Positions 31,722-34,549 of a DNA stretch of 34,549 bases are shown here, in pieces (position 1 is the stretch's first letter; each line of letters opens with the position of its first letter). The notes beneath the pieces were generated by a model. The model was not told the origin of the DNA, ran no database searches, and was given only the letters and a program-made list of their open reading frames with translations. The position numbers and the translations under genes were made by a program. The DNA comes from Candidatus Zixiibacteriota bacterium (GTDB taxonomy: Bacteria; Zixibacteria; MSB-5A5; WJJR01; JAJRUJ01): assembly GCA_024277855.1 (NCBI GenBank), contig JAJRUJ010000056.1, positions 1-34,549 on the forward strand, given 5' to 3'.

Positions 31722-33500
31722 ATGAATTTAACTTATCGAAGTGGACGTGGTCGAATTAGCTTTGTTTTCGTCGGTATATTATTGACGATTGCGCTGACGG
31801 GAGAGGCCGGGTATGGATTCTCGAGTGCGCAGGAATTAGTCGTCCCGCGCAACGAACAGATTATCAGCCCCATCACGAATCAGATCCTGGACCGGATGGA
31901 AAAGGATGGCTTGGTCAAAGTATGGGTTCATTTCACCGACAAAGGTGTTTTTACCAAAGACCAACTGGTATCGGCCCGGCAGGCAACCGGTCGGCAAATC
32001 ACTGCCCGTGCCGCAAAACGCCGACTAAAAATGGGAATTGAGGGGGCGACATTTTATGACCTGCCGGTGCCCGCAGAATATCTCGAGGGCCTGGAAACGG
32101 CCGGGGCATCACTCAGGCGGGTTTCCCGCTGGTTGAATGCGGCCAGTATTCAAATCAACCGCTCCGGTCTCGCGGCCATCGGGGATTTGCCGTATGTCCG
32201 GGAGATTACGCCGGTACTCGCATATCGATCCTCCCCGGTTGAGATCACCGCCGAGCCGTTGCAGCGACCAACGGCCCCGACGCAGGTCGACGCGCTGAAT
32301 TATGGCGCCTCGCTGGCCCAGTTGGAACAGATCAACGTCGTTGCCGCTCACAATGCCGGGTATACCGGCGCGGGAGTGCTGGTCTGCATGATTGACACCG
32401 GTTACCGCAAAGATCATGACGCATTTGCGAGCGCCTTTGCCGAGGGACGGGTGCTGGCCGAATATGATTTTGTCTTTGATGACGGTGACACGCAAAACGA
32501 ACCGGAAGATACGCCTTCACAACATTATCATGGCACGTATACCTGGTCCACACTGGGCGGGGCCGCCGACGGTTTTGTTTATGGCCCGGCCTACGGTGCC
32601 GATTTTTTGCTGGCCAAAACCGAAGACATGCGATCGGAAACGCCGATCGAGGAAGATAATATGGTCGCCGCCCTGGAGTGGGCTGAGACATACGGCACGG
32701 ATGTAGTCTCTACCTCGCTGGGATATATTGATTGGTACACCCAGGCCGATCTTGACGGGAACACGGCGGTGACAACTGTTGCCGCCGACATCGCCGCCGG
32801 CCTGGGCATCGTATTTGTCACTTCTGCCGGGAATGACGGCCCGGTCTCTCCCTCGTTGACTGCCCCGACGGATGCCGACTCGGTATTGTCGGTTGGGTGG
32901 GTCAGCCTGACCGGCGAGATTTCACCTTCATCTTCAAGGGGTCCGACGGCGGACGGACGGATCAAACCGGAAGTCTGCGCGCTTGGCTCAAATGCACGTT
33001 GTGCGACAGCGAGCAGTACATCGGGGTATACCTACGTAAGCGGCACATCGCTGGCCTGTCCGCTCGTTGGCGGGGCAGCCGCCCTGGTGTTGGAAGCACA
33101 TCCCGACTGGACACCGATGATGGTGCGCGAAGCGTTGATGCAAACCGCCGATAATGCGGCCGCACCGAATAACGATTATGGCTGGGGCGTCATCGACGTG
33201 ATGGCGGCGATTAATTATTCGTTCACTTGTGACTGCACAAATATCGGGGATGTCAACCTCGACAATCAGGTTGATCCGGTCGATGTCACCCTGCTGGTGA
33301 ACAAAGTCTATAAGAATACCGGCGAGTTGTTCGGCCTGCCCGAATGCGGCGGTTCATTTACCGTTCCGGCGGCTGACGTGAATTGCGACGGCGGCCTCAA
33401 CCCGGTGGATGTTGTTTTCATGGTCAATTACGTCTACAAAAATATCGATTTGCGCTGCGATCCCTGCGCCTGTGCGTCATATCCGGATGATTGCCCGTAA
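31722..33500 (+). CDS. Secreted subtilisin-like serine protease with C-terminal dockerin-type repeats
   Basis: A 592-residue secreted protease. A signal segment (about 12-30) is followed by a propeptide-like region (about 40-175), then a peptidase S8 domain. The catalytic triad is D225 (VLVCMIDTG), H270 (HYHGT) and S443 (SGTSLACP), with the oxyanion asparagine N371 in SAGNDGP. After residue 505 come two dockerin-like calcium-binding segments, GDVNLDNQVDPVDVTLLVNKVYKN and, about 40 residues later, ADVNCDGGLNPVDVVFMVNYVYKN, and a cysteine-rich end. The ATG at 31722 is preceded by a GGAG-containing stretch (ACGGAGCAACG). Dockerin-like tails of this kind are common in FCB-group secreted proteins and may act in cell-surface retention or sorting rather than in cellulosomes. 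Confidence 0.93.
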   Translation: MNLTYRSGRGRISFVFVGILLTIALTGEAGYGFSSAQELVVPRNEQIISPITNQILDRMEKDGLVKVWVHFTDKGVFTKDQLVSARQATGRQITARAAKRRLKMGIEGATFYDLPVPAEYLEGLETAGASLRRVSRWLNAASIQINRSGLAAIGDLPYVREITPVLAYRSSPVEITAEPLQRPTAPTQVDALNYGASLAQLEQINVVAAHNAGYTGAGVLVCMIDTGYRKDHDAFASAFAEGRVLAEYDFVFDDGDTQNEPEDTPSQHYHGTYTWSTLGGAADGFVYGPAYGADFLLAKTEDMRSETPIEEDNMVAALEWAETYGTDVVSTSLGYIDWYTQADLDGNTAVTTVAADIAAGLGIVFVTSAGNDGPVSPSLTAPTDADSVLSVGWVSLTGEISPSSSRGPTADGRIKPEVCALGSNARCATASSTSGYTYVSGTSLACPLVGGAAALVLEAHPDWTPMMVREALMQTADNAAAPNNDYGWGVIDVMAAINYSFTCDCTNIGDVNLDNQVDPVDVTLLVNKVYKNTGELFGLPECGGSFTVPAADVNCDGGLNPVDVVFMVNYVYKNIDLRCDPCACASYPDDCP

Positions 33501-33535
33501 GCTTTGAACGCGTCGGATCGTTTACCTGATGGCCT

Positions 33536-33561
33536 GATCGCGGTGCACGACCTCCGCGATC
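33536..33561. repeat. Perfect 8-bp inverted repeat after the subtilase gene
   Basis: GATCGCGG and CCGCGATC separated by 10 bases. It lacks a T-tract, so a terminator role is uncertain. Confidence 0.35.
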
Positions 33562-33617
33562 TTCCAAGAGTCACGGCGATGTTCGGGAATGAGGTATTAC
33601 CGAAAATTCCGAAGAAA

Positions 33618-33699
33618 TGGAGGGGGGAGGATTCGAACCTCCGAAGGCTTCGCCGACAGATTTACAGTCTGTTCCCTTTGGCCACTCGGGAACCCCTCC
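33618..33699 (-). tRNA. tRNA-Tyr (GUA)
   Basis: On the minus strand a complete class II cloverleaf: acceptor GGAGGGG with CCCCTCC, D-arm CCCGAGTGGCC...GGG, anticodon arm CAGACTGTAAATCTG (anticodon GTA), long variable arm with GCGAAGC, and T-arm GGAGGTTCGAATCCTCC. The discriminator base is A and the CCA end is not encoded. 82 bases. Confidence 0.97.
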
Positions 33700-33837
33700 A
33701 ATGAGGCGGGCATTCACGGATACCCGAAACAGACAAAAAATAGCCATTATTCGTGAAGTCAATCAAAATTCGCCCGTTCCACACACATATTGACTCTCCA
33801 CCCAAAAACCAGGCGTCAAAAGGCATAAAAGATAGGT

Positions 33838-34549
33838 CTACTCGCGGGCATCACTGTCCGGAGCAGCTTCCGTCGTGGCGGGCGCGGGGGGTTGGGCACA
33901 GGCATCACAGGGCGGCTGGTTGCCGCCTTTGTAGACATAATTAACCGCAAAGACGACATCGACAGGATTGACTGAGCCGTCACAGGTCCAATCACCATTC
34001 TCCATTGGACAATCGGGCAACGGTTCCCGCTGGTCGATGCCTTTGTAGACATACATAACGATGTAGACGACATCGATCGGATTGATCGCTCCGTCAAGAT
34101 TCAGATCTCCGTTTTGGGCACAGTCGCAAGCGTCACAGACATCGCCAATTTGATCACCGTCGGAATCGGCCTGGTCAGGGTTGTAATCATCCGGGCAGTT
34201 ATCGCAATAATTCCCCACCCCATCGCTGTCGTTGTCGTCCTGACCGCTGTTGGCAATTGTCGGGCAGTTGTCCAGAGCGCAGGTGTTGGCCGGGTAGCCG
34301 GGATCACCATACCCGTCGTTGTCGATATCGGTACAGTCATCGCAGAGATCACCGACATGGTCGCCGTCGCCGTCGGCTTGGTCGGTATTTGCGATTAGCG
34401 GGCAATTATCCGTGTAGTCCGGGACAGTGTCGCCGTCATCATCAATATCGCAGACATAACCGTCACCGTCGCCGTCGGTGTCAAGTTGATCGGCATTTGC
34501 CGCATACGGACAGTTATCAGCTTCGTTGAGATACCCGTCGCCGTCGATG
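33838..34549 (-). CDS. Thrombospondin type 3 repeat / dockerin protein, C-terminal part (5' end outside the window)
   Basis: Only the last roughly 236 codons are inside the window; the frame stays open to the window edge. The visible part starts with about five or six calcium-binding thrombospondin type 3 repeats of the form DxDGDxxxDxxDNCPxxxNxxQxD (for example DSDGVGNYCDNCP and DSDGDQIGDVCDAC). It then has two dockerin-type segments, GDLNLDGAINPIDVVYIVMYVYKG and CDGSVNPVDVVFAVNYVYKG, and a short Pro/Ala/Thr-rich end. It is most likely a large secreted or surface protein whose N-terminal domain is unknown. The two dockerin segments closely resemble those of the subtilase nearby. Confidence 0.88.
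   Translation of the reverse strand, partial: IDGDGYLNEADNCPYAANADQLDTDGDGDGYVCDIDDDGDTVPDYTDNCPLIANTDQADGDGDHVGDLCDDCTDIDNDGYGDPGYPANTCALDNCPTIANSGQDDNDSDGVGNYCDNCPDDYNPDQADSDGDQIGDVCDACDCAQNGDLNLDGAINPIDVVYIVMYVYKGIDQREPLPDCPMENGDWTCDGSVNPVDVVFAVNYVYKGGNQPPCDACAQPPAPATTEAAPDSDARE

Noticed and set aside
34114-34398. Hydrophobic valine-rich plus-strand frame at the end of the window
   Set aside because: It is the reverse of the thrombospondin type 3 Asp/Gly repeats, which produces Val/Ile-rich runs on the opposite strand.
1-34549. CRISPR arrays, rRNA genes and prophage genes
   Set aside because: No regularly spaced direct repeats, no rRNA-like stretch and no phage structural genes were seen.

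Overview
The window looks like chromosomal DNA of a Gram-negative-type, non-phototrophic bacterium with moderately high GC. Two neighbouring secreted proteins end in dockerin-type repeats of the form DVNxDGxxNPVDVVFxVNYVYK, one of them after thrombospondin type 3 repeats. Together with stand-alone roadblock proteins and an MglA GTPase, this suggests the FCB superphylum, possibly candidate phylum Zixibacteria. That placement is inference; no rRNA gene is present. Most genes are on the minus strand.

Layout. 199-2127 (minus): a small zinc-ribbon protein, a DUF72 protein and a D-Ala-D-Ala carboxypeptidase. 2288-3553 (plus): ornithine aminotransferase with a terminator. 3554-4344: intergenic repeats and a dead IS3-type transposase. 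4345-7199 (plus): an AT-rich two-gene cassette, a DUF1611 protein overlapping a fusion of an ornithine/alanine-racemase-type PLP enzyme with a VanX-like D-Ala-D-Ala dipeptidase. Related repeats flank the cassette in inverted orientation, and one supplies the last codons of the fusion. 7403-12454 (minus): a sulfatase-like membrane protein, a VWA membrane protein and a long-chain polyprenyl diphosphate synthase.

12640-24042 (minus) is the core of the window. In transcription order it holds a DUF4388 (PATAN) protein, a small membrane protein, a TPR-roadblock protein, a membrane-roadblock protein, a roadblock protein, an MglA-like GTPase with an unusual C-terminal tail, another roadblock protein, PilB, PilT, PilC, a terminator and a PilS/NtrB-like kinase. 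It reads as a type IV pilus motor joined to a small-GTPase spatial control module. 24135-26423 is ComEC, the DNA uptake channel, whose C-terminal domain has lost the nuclease metal motif. 26823-27023 is a cold-shock protein. 27339-29009 holds three tandem major-pilin-like genes, each encoding 147 residues; two have sigma-54 type -24/-12 promoters, which fits the PilS-like kinase.

29413-34549: a secreted beta-propeller protein, a lone receiver-domain regulator, a 46-residue membrane protein, a secreted subtilisin-like protease with dockerin repeats, tRNA-Tyr, and the 3' end of a thrombospondin-type-3/dockerin protein that runs off the window.

The two best candidates for something undescribed are the D-amino-acid/D-Ala-D-Ala cassette (4345-7199) and the multi-roadblock/MglA/type IV pilus cluster (14456-24042).
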